Assembly: GCF_011806565.1 (NCBI RefSeq)
Contig: NZ_JAATOP010000006.1
Coordinates: 124,001 to 188,000 of the forward strand
Length of the DNA stretch: 64,000 bases
Source: Marivivens donghaensis
GTDB taxonomy: Bacteria; Pseudomonadota; Alphaproteobacteria; Rhodobacterales; Rhodobacteraceae
Reading direction: 5' to 3'
Below are positions 1-9,108 of this stretch, one piece after another; positions within the stretch are counted from its first letter, which is position 1; each line of letters opens with the position of its first letter. The notes under the pieces are model-generated. The model saw only the letters and a program-made list of their open reading frames with translations. It did not search any database and was not told the DNA's origin. The position numbers were made by a program, and so were the translations under genes.

Positions 1-510
1 CAGCGGGGCCGCGACGCCTTCGATCTGCCACTGGTCCTTCAGCGCCTTGCAGAGACGTTCCAGATCGCCCGACGGCTCGTGCATGTCGGGTTCCTGAACC
101 TCGACGTAGTAGAGCTTCGTTGCGGGGTCCATCACGATATCGCGCTGGGTCGCGGCCTTGCGGACGACCTGACGGTGAACTTGGCTCTCGGCCGGAACGT
201 CGATCACGATGTCGGACTGCACGGTCGCCTGACAGCCCAGACGGCGGCCCTTGGTCAGACCGCGCACGCGGTCGTAGCGCTCTTCGACCGCGTTCCATTC
301 GGACAGCGCGTCGTCGGCGACATGAACGCCGTGTTTGGGGAACTCGCCATAGGAGGGCGTGATCTGGCACTTGGAACAAATGCCGCGACCGCCGCAGACG
401 CTATCAAGGTCAACGCCAAGCTGGCGCGCAGCAGTCAGGACGGGAGTGCCAACGGGAAAACGCCCCCGTTTGCCGGAGGGCGTGAAGATCACAAGGGGAT
501 CGGTCGTCAT
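1..510 (-). CDS. Ferredoxin/ASKHA-domain corrinoid activation protein (RACo-like), N-terminal part
   Basis: Reading frame on the minus strand that starts at an ATG (508-510) and runs off the left edge, giving 170 visible residues. The N-terminus is a [2Fe-2S] ferredoxin domain with cysteines C39, C45, C48 (CGGRGICSKC) and C93 (LGCQA), the plant-type spacing found in RACo/DUF4445 proteins. In that family the rest of the protein is an ATPase of the ASKHA fold that reductively reactivates Co(II) corrinoid proteins; that part lies outside the window, so the family call is an inference from the ferredoxin domain and from corrinoid-linked genes at 14563-16885 and 47425-48975. It is divergent from guaB, with about 180 bp between the starts. 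A stand-alone ferredoxin is less likely because the frame continues for 70 residues past the last cysteine. Confidence 0.7.
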   Translation of the reverse strand, partial: MTTDPLVIFTPSGKRGRFPVGTPVLTAARQLGVDLDSVCGGRGICSKCQITPSYGEFPKHGVHVADDALSEWNAVEERYDRVRGLTKGRRLGCQATVQSDIVIDVPAESQVHRQVVRKAATQRDIVMDPATKLYYVEVQEPDMHEPSGDLERLCKALKDQWQIEGVAAPL

Positions 511-532
511 CGGGGTATACCTGTTCGTTTGA

Positions 533-2137
<1,605 letters not shown>

Positions 2138-2146
2138 AAGGAACAG

Positions 2147-2168
2147 GGCCCGCTCCGGCGGGCCTTTT
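2147..2168 (+). terminator. Intrinsic terminator after guaB
   Basis: GGCCCGC - TCCG - GCGGGCC stem-loop followed by TTTT. It ends only 7 bp before the start of the next gene, so that gene must depend on read-through or on a promoter inside guaB. Confidence 0.85.
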
Positions 2169-2175
2169 CATTGAT

Positions 2176-3324
2176 ATGACACCAGCCGCCCGCTACGCCG
2201 CCGCAATCACGATCCTCGACGAAATCCTTGGCGGTGACGCTGCCGAGCCCGCGCTGCTGCGCTGGTCCCGCAATTCCCGCTTTGCCGGATCCAAGGATCG
2301 CGCCGCCGTGCGCGATATCGTCTTTGACGGCCTGCGGCGGAAGATGAGCGCCGCTGCGGTTGGCGGTTCGCTGTCCGGTCGCGGCATCGTTCTGGGCCTG
2401 CTACGTCAGGATGGTCTGGACCCGAGCGAGGTCTTCACCGGCATCGGCCACGCACCCGTTCCGCTGGCCGAAAGCGAGCAGGCGGCAGGCACCCCCGAAG
2501 GCCCTGATGCCGTCGACTGGCCCGCATGGCTTTGGCCCATGCTGGAGGTCGATTGGGGCGAGAAAGCTACCGAGGTTGCAGGCGCCCAGCGTGACCGCGC
2601 ACCCGTATTTATCCGCACCAACACCGACATGGTGACCGCGCAGGCGCTCCGGAACATTCTGGCAAACCAGGGCATCGGCGCAGAGCTTCATTCCAGTGTG
2701 AGTACCGCGCTGGAAGTCACTGACAATGCGCGGAAATTGACGAACTCCGAAGCCTTCGCCGATGGTCTGTTCGAGCCGCAGGATGCCGCGTCCCAAGCCG
2801 CCGTCCTGCGCCTCCCGATCAACGAAGGCGATACTGTTCTCGACTATTGCGCTGGCGGCGGCGGCAAGTCCCTCGCTCTGGCCGCGCGCGGTGCCAAAGT
2901 CACCGCCCACGACATCGATGAACGCCGCATGAAGGACATCCCCGTGCGCGCCGAACGCGCTGGCGTGAAAATCGACGTTGCCCCGAAGCTCGGCAACCAG
3001 AACTTCGATCTGGTGTTCTGCGACGCGCCTTGCTCGGGCAGCGGAACATGGCGCCGCACGCCGGACGCCAAATGGCGCCTGACTGACGAACGCCTCGCCG
3101 ATCTGATGCGCATTCAGGCTTCCGTCCTCCGCAATGCCGCGCCCTTCGTCAAGGCGGGCGGCACGCTGGCCTACGCGACGTGCTCCGTCCTGACCTGCGA
3201 AAACCGCGACGTTGTGAACGCGTTCTGCGAGGCCGAGGTCTGGGAAGTCACCGACGAAATGTCGCTCATCCCGTCCGCCGATTGGGACGGTTTCTACCTC
3301 TCGGTGCTACGTAAACTACCTTAA
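2176..3324 (+). CDS. RsmB/NOP-family 16S rRNA (cytosine-5) methyltransferase
   Basis: SAM-dependent m5C methyltransferase acting on rRNA. 382 residues. The N-terminal 130 residues are a poor NusB-like/RsmB N-domain. The catalytic domain has SAM motif I DYCAGGGGKS from D223, the DAPCSGSGTWRR motif with C286, and the TCSVL motif with C336, the two-cysteine arrangement of RsmB/Nop2 enzymes in which the TCS cysteine attacks the base and the other releases the product. The product is probably the m5C967 enzyme RsmB, but at 382 residues it is shorter than the E. coli protein (about 430), so I give no symbol. It lies 38 bp after guaB, directly behind the guaB terminator. Confidence 0.88.
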   Translation: MTPAARYAAAITILDEILGGDAAEPALLRWSRNSRFAGSKDRAAVRDIVFDGLRRKMSAAAVGGSLSGRGIVLGLLRQDGLDPSEVFTGIGHAPVPLAESEQAAGTPEGPDAVDWPAWLWPMLEVDWGEKATEVAGAQRDRAPVFIRTNTDMVTAQALRNILANQGIGAELHSSVSTALEVTDNARKLTNSEAFADGLFEPQDAASQAAVLRLPINEGDTVLDYCAGGGGKSLALAARGAKVTAHDIDERRMKDIPVRAERAGVKIDVAPKLGNQNFDLVFCDAPCSGSGTWRRTPDAKWRLTDERLADLMRIQASVLRNAAPFVKAGGTLAYATCSVLTCENRDVVNAFCEAEVWEVTDEMSLIPSADWDGFYLSVLRKLP

Positions 3325-3356
3325 GTAGTTGCCTCAGCCGTTTTCTCCCGCCATTC

Positions 3357-3372
3357 TTAACCCGTCGTTAAC
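3357..3372 (+). promoter_or_regulatory. CtrA-binding box upstream of cckA
   Basis: TTAA (3357-3360), seven bases, TTAAC (3368-3372): an exact match to the full CtrA recognition sequence TTAA-N7-TTAAC of alphaproteobacteria. It lies 40 bp before the cckA start codon in an 87-bp intergenic gap, a position able to control the cckA promoter. Confidence 0.75.
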
Positions 3373-3411
3373 GATTGCGCGGTTTAAAGGGAGAAAACGA
3401 CGGAGCCCGAG

Positions 3412-5427
3412 ATGGAGCAGCAGAACACGCGCGCGGATTTACTGACGCTGATCGGTATCCTGATCTTTGCTGCCGCCGGACTGACCGTTTTTCTCCTGTC
3501 CCCGTCGCTCGACTACCGCGTGGGCAGCGCGCTCGTGGCTTGCATCATGAGCCTGTCGGGATCGTTCTACGCACTTGTGCTACTCGCGCAGCGGCAGCAT
3601 CGGCGCTGGAAAATCGACGCGCTTCGGACATTTGTCGAGGCAAGTGGGACGCATTCCCTGCTCGACGGTAACGGGCGAATTATAAGCGCCGACAATGGGT
3701 TGAGGACCGTTCTCGATGCCAATTTCGCCGATCCGGCCAATTTTGTCCGCCGTCTGCAAAGTCAGGCTAACGCGAACGGCACGACCCATGAAACCGATCG
3801 TCTCCGGTTCGACATTACCCCAGCCGGCTTCGACCTTTTCATCTGGCAAGTAACCGAACTCGCGCCCAAATCCGCGCCAGTGGAGCTCGTGGCTGAGCCG
3901 GAGTCGAAATGGAGCTCCATCGAGGATCTGCCCGTTCCGCTGCTACGCATCGCCAAATCGGGGCATGTGACCAATGGCAATCGCGAGGCGCGGCAACTGC
4001 TCGGTCAGACGTTTGCTAAGCCGGTGAAACTGTCCGACCTGCTGGAGGGGCTTGGTCGGCCCGTGACCGACTGGATTGAGGACATCGCCTCCGGTCGAAG
4101 CGGGAGCAGCCGTGAATTCTTGCGCGGCACGGGCGATCGGCAGGACTTTTTCGTGCAGGTCGCCTTGCACCGTATGGGAACGGGCGCGGACACCCATCTT
4201 GTCGCAGTGCTGCACGACATGACCGAGTTCAAAGCCCTCGAAGCGCAGTTTGTGCAGAGCCAGAAGATGCAGGCCATCGGTCAGCTTGCTGGCGGAGTCG
4301 CGCATGATTTCAACAATTTGCTGACCGCTATTAAAGGGCACTGCGAGCTGCTGCGATTGGCCGAGAGGCCCGAAGGTCAGGAGGACCTTTCGCAAATCGA
4401 GCAGAACGTGGATCGCGCTGCCGCTTTGGTCCGGCAATTGCTGGCGTTTTCCCGCAAGCAGAACCTCGAACTTGAGGTGATCGACGCCAACGCTGCGATG
4501 GCTGATCTGACGCAATTGCTGAACCGTCTCGTGGGTGAAAAAGTGCAGGTCCACTGCCGTTCGGTCGAGTCGCCTTTCGCGTTCCGAGCAGACAAGCGGC
4601 AGCTCGAGCAGGTCATCGTAAACCTCGTCGTGAACGCGCGTGACGCGATGCCGAATGGCGGGCGGATCGGGATTGAGACCGCGAACGTCACCCTGAACCG
4701 GACACAGGTCAGGGATCGTGCGACTTTGCAGGCTGGGGACTACCTTCAGATCAAAGTGTTCGACCAGGGCACCGGTATTTCGCCCGAAAAACTCCGTAAA
4801 ATTTTCGAGCCGTTTTACACAACCAAGAAGGTTGGTGAGGGCACCGGCCTCGGCCTATCGACCGCTTACGGCATCGTCAAACAGTCCGGTGGTTTCATCT
4901 TTGTGGACAGCGAACTCGGGCGCGGCTCGACGTTTTCGCTCTATTTCCCGCGTTATGACAACGGCACGCCGAAGGTCGTTGCCGAGCAGGCCGCGCCGCA
5001 GATTGCCAGCGCCGCCAAGGTGCTCTTGGTGGATGACGAGGCTCCGGTGAGAGCGTTTGCAACGCGGGCGCTTCGGCTCAAGGGGTTTGAGGTGATCGAG
5101 GCGGATAGTGGCACCATGGCGCTCGAACAGCTCGGCCGCCACGGGGACATCGACCTGATCGTGACCGACGTGATGATGCCCGGTCTCGACGGCCCGTCTT
5201 GGGTGCGGGAAGCGCGCAAAACGCATCCCGCGACCCACGTGATTTTCATGTCGGGCTATGCCGAGGAAACCTTTGCCGAGCACCGTGCGGAGCTCGACAA
5301 CACGGCGTTTCTGCCCAAACCGTTCTCGTTGGCGGAGCTGACGGAGGCGGTTCAGTCAGCCTTGTCGGTGATGGGCTGCGTGGCAGAGGCGCAGAGGTGC
5401 GCGGCGCAACCGGTCAACGCGGCGTAG
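3412..5427 (+). CDS. cckA: Hybrid sensor histidine kinase CckA
   Basis: Membrane-bound hybrid kinase/phosphatase at the top of the CckA-ChpT-CtrA phosphorelay. 671 residues: two transmembrane segments (about 10-30 and 38-60), PAS-like regions (about 75-260), HisKA domain with GQLAGGVAHDFNN (phospho-acceptor H298), HATPase domain with N, G1 (DQGTGIS) and G2 (GEGTGLGLS) boxes, and a C-terminal receiver with D586 in TDVMMPG and K in LPKPFS. The VAHDFNNLL signature and this domain order are those of CckA. The ATG at 3412 has GGAG upstream. Its phosphate acceptor ChpT is encoded at 26889-27470. The last 76 bp overlap the convergent glk gene, covering the tail after the receiver domain. A CtrA box precedes it. 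Confidence 0.93.
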   Translation: MEQQNTRADLLTLIGILIFAAAGLTVFLLSPSLDYRVGSALVACIMSLSGSFYALVLLAQRQHRRWKIDALRTFVEASGTHSLLDGNGRIISADNGLRTVLDANFADPANFVRRLQSQANANGTTHETDRLRFDITPAGFDLFIWQVTELAPKSAPVELVAEPESKWSSIEDLPVPLLRIAKSGHVTNGNREARQLLGQTFAKPVKLSDLLEGLGRPVTDWIEDIASGRSGSSREFLRGTGDRQDFFVQVALHRMGTGADTHLVAVLHDMTEFKALEAQFVQSQKMQAIGQLAGGVAHDFNNLLTAIKGHCELLRLAERPEGQEDLSQIEQNVDRAAALVRQLLAFSRKQNLELEVIDANAAMADLTQLLNRLVGEKVQVHCRSVESPFAFRADKRQLEQVIVNLVVNARDAMPNGGRIGIETANVTLNRTQVRDRATLQAGDYLQIKVFDQGTGISPEKLRKIFEPFYTTKKVGEGTGLGLSTAYGIVKQSGGFIFVDSELGRGSTFSLYFPRYDNGTPKVVAEQAAPQIASAAKVLLVDDEAPVRAFATRALRLKGFEVIEADSGTMALEQLGRHGDIDLIVTDVMMPGLDGPSWVREARKTHPATHVIFMSGYAEETFAEHRAELDNTAFLPKPFSLAELTEAVQSALSVMGCVAEAQRCAAQPVNAA

Positions 5428-6347
5428 TCGTCTTCGACCACGGTGACCGAGAAGTTCTTCATGAAGCCTGCAAAGCGGCCCTTATCGCGGAACGCATCGC
5501 CGAAACCGTATTCGTTGAGGTAGGGCGCCATCGCGCGGGCCACGCCGCCGACGAGGTAGACGCCGCCGAACGGCAACTGGATCAGCGACAGGTTGCCCGC
5601 AACGGTACCGAGCATACGGACGAAGACCTTCACGGCCTCGACCGCGCGCTCGTCGGAGCCGTCGGCGACCGCGGCCATGATGTCTGCGGCGCTCTTCTGG
5701 CGGGGGTCGTTTTCTTCTTCGCCGAGGAAGGCGTAGACGTGGGTCAGACCGCGGCCCGACAGCACATCCTCGACCGACGGGAAGCCGTGCGCCGTTGACA
5801 CGTATTCGCAAAGGCGGAGTTCTTTTTCAGTGCGGATCGGCAGGTTGCCGTGGCCCGATTCCGATGGCGGGACCAGACGTCCGACCTCGGTTTCAAACAC
5901 GGGTGCGCAGTTGAAACCGGTGCCAACGCCGATCACCATCTTGGCGGCGTGGTCGTGGGCTTCGGGGCCCTCCAGCACGACGCGCAGGTTTTCGGAGGCG
6001 ATGTGTCCGATCGCGTGACCCTGCGCCTGAAGGTCATTCAGGATCGCAACTCGCTCGGCATTGGTGGAGCGGAGCAGGGTGTTCTTGTCGATCGTCCAGT
6101 CGAGGTTGGTCATCGTCGCGCGGCCATCGCGCACGGGGCCGGCAACGGCAACGCAGGTCGCAGCGGGATCGACGCCGCATTCCTCGTCGATGTACTTGCG
6201 CAGGATGGTTTCCAGACCGGGATGGTCGGCATTGCTGTAGCGCTTGATCGAGTCCTGAAGGATCGTCCGACCGTCGGCGAGGGCCACGCGGGTATTGGTT
6301 CCGCCGATATCGGCCACGAGCGACAAAGTGTTGGCAGGATATTTCAT
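5352..6347 (-). CDS. glk: Glucokinase
   Basis: Phosphorylates glucose to glucose 6-phosphate with ATP, supplying glycolysis/Entner-Doudoroff with glucose released by the neighbouring alpha-glucosidase. 331 residues, the usual length for bacterial Glk-family (ASKHA) enzymes. It shows the N-terminal phosphate loop ADIGGTNTR (D13), the substrate region LNDLQAQGHAI, GVGTGFNCAP, SESGHGNLP and the C-terminal VYLVGGVAR. The start ATG at 6347 follows a short intergenic region carrying a LacI-type palindrome at 6378-6389. It is read in the same direction as aglR and just downstream of it, so the two may be partly co-transcribed. The 3' end overlaps cckA by 76 bp in opposite orientation. Confidence 0.95.
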   Translation of the reverse strand: MKYPANTLSLVADIGGTNTRVALADGRTILQDSIKRYSNADHPGLETILRKYIDEECGVDPAATCVAVAGPVRDGRATMTNLDWTIDKNTLLRSTNAERVAILNDLQAQGHAIGHIASENLRVVLEGPEAHDHAAKMVIGVGTGFNCAPVFETEVGRLVPPSESGHGNLPIRTEKELRLCEYVSTAHGFPSVEDVLSGRGLTHVYAFLGEEENDPRQKSAADIMAAVADGSDERAVEAVKVFVRMLGTVAGNLSLIQLPFGGVYLVGGVARAMAPYLNEYGFGDAFRDKGRFAGFMKNFSVTVVEDDYAALTGCAAHLCASATQPITDKAD

Positions 6348-6377
6348 AAAGGCTCCGACAATACCGTTTGGCGTAGT

Positions 6378-6389
6378 TAAAACGTTTTA
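6378..6389. promoter_or_regulatory. LacI-type palindrome upstream of glk
   Basis: TAAAACGTTTTA, a perfect 12-bp palindrome with the central CG typical of LacI-family operators, 31 bp before the glk ATG and after the aglR stop. The likely ligand is AglR or another sugar regulator; the core differs from the AAAGCGCTTT boxes in front of aglE. Confidence 0.5.
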
Positions 6390-6407
6390 GATCGCGTGTT
6401 GCAAGCT

Positions 6408-7433
6408 CTAGCGAGGGGCAGGGCCGGTAGATTGGCCCACCATCAACTCGGCTTCCAGCAACAGCGTGGGACTGGATTCGATTTCGCCGTTAATACAGCG
6501 GATCAGCATGTCGGACACCCGTTTTCCCGCCTCGCGCACCGAAGAGCGGGTCGCGGTGAAAATCGGAACGTCGTCGCCGTTGGGAAGGTAGGACAGCATG
6601 TCGTCGTGGGTGACGATCGACACGTCCTTTCCCATTTGCAGACCGAGGTCCGACAGCGCGCGGCGCACACCGATGGCGCAGATCATCGAGGACACGATGA
6701 ACGCGGTCGGGGCATTGTCGGCGGCGAGGATCTCGCGCGCGGCGCGGTAGCCGTAGATTTCGGTCATTTCGGCCGAGCGCATGATAGAGGTGTCGATCTC
6801 GATCCCGCGTTTCGTCATCGCGGTCTCGTAACCGGCGCGGCGGCGGATGGCGAAGTCCATATTTTCCAGACCGTTGATCAGTGCGATCCGTTTGTGTCCG
6901 AGGTCGAGAAGGAAGTCGGTTGCGCGCTCGAAGGCCCGTTTGTTGTTCACGTCGACCCACGAATATCGCTGGTTCGATCCCGAAGACCGTCCGTGGACCA
7001 CAAAAGGCAGGCCAATCTCATTGAGCAGCGCGATACGCGGATCATTGAGGGTAGGGCCGTGGACCACGACGCCATCGACGTTGCCGCGCGATTTGATCTG
7101 GCGGTAAGCCTCGTCCTCTTTGTTATCCTCGACCACGGTCAGAACCATTTCGTAGCCCTGCTTGACGTAGGTCTCACCGGCACCAGCTATGAAGTCACCG
7201 AAGATCGGGTTGACCATCTCGTGCTTGGTGGAGATCGGAATGACGTGACCGATAGCCATCGCGCGGCCGGTCGCAAGGCTCTTTGCGCGGTGGTTGGGAC
7301 GGTAATTATGCCGCTCCGCAGCGAGGCGCACACGCTCGCGGGTTTCCTCTGAGACCTCCGGATAGCCGTTCAGCGCCCGACTAACAGTGGTCTGGCTCAG
7401 GCCCAGAATGCCTGCCAACTCCTTGAGGTTCAT
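6408..7433 (-). CDS. aglR: LacI-family regulator of alpha-glucoside uptake
   Basis: Transcriptional repressor expected to control the divergent aglEFGAK operon in response to an alpha-glucoside or its product. 341 residues from the ATG at 7433: N-terminal HTH (MNLKELAGILGLSQTTVSRA, residues 1-20) with hinge helix to about residue 60, followed by a periplasmic-binding-protein-like sensor domain (GHVIPIST to the C-terminus). I chose 7433 because GGAGGAGA lies 5-12 bp upstream and the HTH begins there as in all LacI proteins; the frame stays open 34 codons further. AAAGCGCTTT palindromes sit immediately upstream (7447-7456) and near aglE (7601-7610), consistent with control of both directions. 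Confidence 0.92.
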   Translation of the reverse strand: MNLKELAGILGLSQTTVSRALNGYPEVSEETRERVRLAAERHNYRPNHRAKSLATGRAMAIGHVIPISTKHEMVNPIFGDFIAGAGETYVKQGYEMVLTVVEDNKEDEAYRQIKSRGNVDGVVVHGPTLNDPRIALLNEIGLPFVVHGRSSGSNQRYSWVDVNNKRAFERATDFLLDLGHKRIALINGLENMDFAIRRRAGYETAMTKRGIEIDTSIMRSAEMTEIYGYRAAREILAADNAPTAFIVSSMICAIGVRRALSDLGLQMGKDVSIVTHDDMLSYLPNGDDVPIFTATRSSVREAGKRVSDMLIRCINGEIESSPTLLLEAELMVGQSTGPAPR

Positions 7434-7446
7434 AGGGGTCTCCTCC

Positions 7447-7456
7447 AAAGCGCTTT
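7447..7456. promoter_or_regulatory. AglR operator candidate, aglR-proximal
   Basis: Palindrome AAAGCGCTTT (extended CCAAAGCGCTTTTA) 14 bp before the aglR start. Identical core to the copy at 7601-7610, centre-to-centre distance 154 bp, so looping between the two is possible. Confidence 0.65.
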
Positions 7457-7560
7457 TAGCACCGTTTGGGAACATAGCTCTGCGGGTAGGTGCCGTCAAA
7501 CATATGTAAAGCATCAATAAATGCTGCATTAGCATAATATGAATGTACCAATTTCTGCGA

Positions 7561-7610
7561 TTGACAGCCGGCGGCGATTTAAACGAAAGTGCAAAACATC
7601 AAAGCGCTTT
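7561..7610 (+). promoter_or_regulatory. aglE promoter region with AglR operator
   Basis: A consensus -35 hexamer TTGACA (7561-7566) has no good -10 at the usual distance; the palindrome AAAGCGCTTT at 7601-7610 (TCAAAGCGCTTTGG) lies where the start region of transcription would be and is the second copy of the sequence at 7447-7456. The operator call is firm, the exact promoter is not. Confidence 0.55.
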
Positions 7611-7672
7611 GGGGATGATTCCGAGGCGCTTCGTTCAAGAGTGCGCCTCTTGGCGCGAATGGGAGGGAAACC

Positions 7673-9022
7673 ATGAAAAAACATTTTTACGCTGGCGTAG
7701 GTCTGCTCGCTCTGACCACCGGTATGGCTCAGGCGCAGGACCTGGCATTCCCGATGGGCGAAGGCGGCTTCCACTGGGACAGCTACAATGCGTTCGCTGA
7801 CTCGCACGATTTGTCGGGCGAAACGCTGACCATCTTCGGTCCGTGGCGCGGTGAGGACCAGACCCAGGTCGAGAACATGCTGGCCTACTTCGAAGAAGCG
7901 ACCGGCGTTGATGTCGTGTACAGCTCCTCGGAAAGCTATGAGCAGCAGATCGTCATCGACCTCGAAGGCGGCAGCCCCGCAAACATCTCCATCCTGCCGC
8001 AGCCGGGCCTGATCGCGAACCTCGTGTCGCAAGGCTTCGTTTCGCCGCTGCCGGAAGGCACCGCAGAATGGATGAGCGAAAACTACGCCGCTGGCGACAG
8101 CTGGGTGAGCCTCGGCTCCTATGCTGGTCCGGACGGTGAAGAAGGCTTCTACGCATTCCCGTACAAGGCCGACGTCAAGTCGCTCGTCTGGTATTCGCCG
8201 GAGAACTTCGAAGACGCTGGCTACGAAGTTCCGGAAACCATGGAAGAGCTGAAGGCGCTGACCGAAGAAATCGCAGCCAACGGCGAAACCCCGTGGTGTA
8301 TCGGTCTGGGTTCGGGCGGTGCGACCGGCTGGCCGGCAACCGACTGGGTTGAAGACATGATGCTGCGCACTGCGACTCCGGAGCAGTACGACCAGTGGGT
8401 CAACCACGAGATCGGCTTCGACGATCCGGCAGTTGTTGCTGCTATCGAAGAATTCGGCTGGTTCGCACGTAACGACGCTTACGTTGCTGGCGGCGCTGGC
8501 GCTGTAGCCACCACCGACTTCCGCGACTCGCCGAAGGGCCTCTTCTCGAGCCCGCCGCAGTGCTACATGCACCGTCAGGCTTCGTTCATCCCGGCCTTCT
8601 TCCCGGAAGGTACTGTCGTAGGTGAAGACGCAGACTTCTTCTACTTCCCGGCTTACGAAGGCAAAGACCTCGGCACTCCGGTTCTCGGCGCTGGCACCCT
8701 TGCGTTCATCACCAAGGAAAGCGACGCAGCGACTGCCTTCATCGAGTGGCTGGAACAGCCGATCGCTCACGAACTGTGGATGGCTCAGAAGGGCTTCCTC
8801 ACCCCGCACAACGGCGTGAACACCGAACTGTTCTCCGACCCGACCCTCGGCAAGATGAACGACATCCTGCTGGACGCATCGACCTTCCGTTTCGACGGTT
8901 CGGACCTGATGCCGGGCGCAGTTGGTGCAGGTTCGTTCTGGACCGGCATGGTCGACTACACCGGCGGCAAGTCGGCTGGAGAAGTCGCAGCCGAGATCGA
9001 CTCGTCCTGGCCTGCGAACTAA
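7673..9022 (+). CDS. aglE: Periplasmic alpha-glucoside-binding protein of ABC transporter
   Basis: Solute-binding component that delivers alpha-glucosides (sucrose, maltose, trehalose in the characterised Sinorhizobium system) to AglFG. 449 residues. The N-terminus is a Sec signal peptide ending TTGMAQAQD, cleavage expected after A21. The mature protein is a type 1 extracellular binding protein (family 1, MalE-like), acidic and aromatic-rich, with conserved stretches TIFGPWRGEDQ and FAWFARNDAY-like regions. GGGAGG at 7661-7666 supports the ATG at 7673. It is the first gene of the operon; two hairpins in the 86-bp gap to aglF (9021-9074) could keep its transcript level above that of the permeases. 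Confidence 0.92.
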   Translation: MKKHFYAGVGLLALTTGMAQAQDLAFPMGEGGFHWDSYNAFADSHDLSGETLTIFGPWRGEDQTQVENMLAYFEEATGVDVVYSSSESYEQQIVIDLEGGSPANISILPQPGLIANLVSQGFVSPLPEGTAEWMSENYAAGDSWVSLGSYAGPDGEEGFYAFPYKADVKSLVWYSPENFEDAGYEVPETMEELKALTEEIAANGETPWCIGLGSGGATGWPATDWVEDMMLRTATPEQYDQWVNHEIGFDDPAVVAAIEEFGWFARNDAYVAGGAGAVATTDFRDSPKGLFSSPPQCYMHRQASFIPAFFPEGTVVGEDADFFYFPAYEGKDLGTPVLGAGTLAFITKESDAATAFIEWLEQPIAHELWMAQKGFLTPHNGVNTELFSDPTLGKMNDILLDASTFRFDGSDLMPGAVGAGSFWTGMVDYTGGKSAGEVAAEIDSSWPAN

Positions 9023-9037
9023 TCGTCACTGACGATT
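9021..9037 (+). repeat. Intercistronic hairpin 1 after aglE
   Basis: AATCGTC - ACT - GACGATT perfect inverted repeat starting at the aglE stop codon. There is no T-run, so it is more likely a 3' stabiliser or attenuator than a terminator. Confidence 0.6.
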
Positions 9038-9048
9038 GAGAGACTTGG

Positions 9049-9074
9049 CAATCCGGGCCCCATGGTCCGGATTG
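9049..9074 (+). repeat. Intercistronic hairpin 2 between aglE and aglF
   Basis: CAATCCGG (9049-9056) pairs with CCGGATTG (9067-9074) around a 10-nt loop. With the preceding hairpin this makes a tandem structure typical of the gap between a highly expressed binding protein gene and its permease genes. Confidence 0.65.
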
Positions 9075-9108
9075 TCGCCTTAAGGGGTATTGTCGGAGGG
9101 GGGAGACG

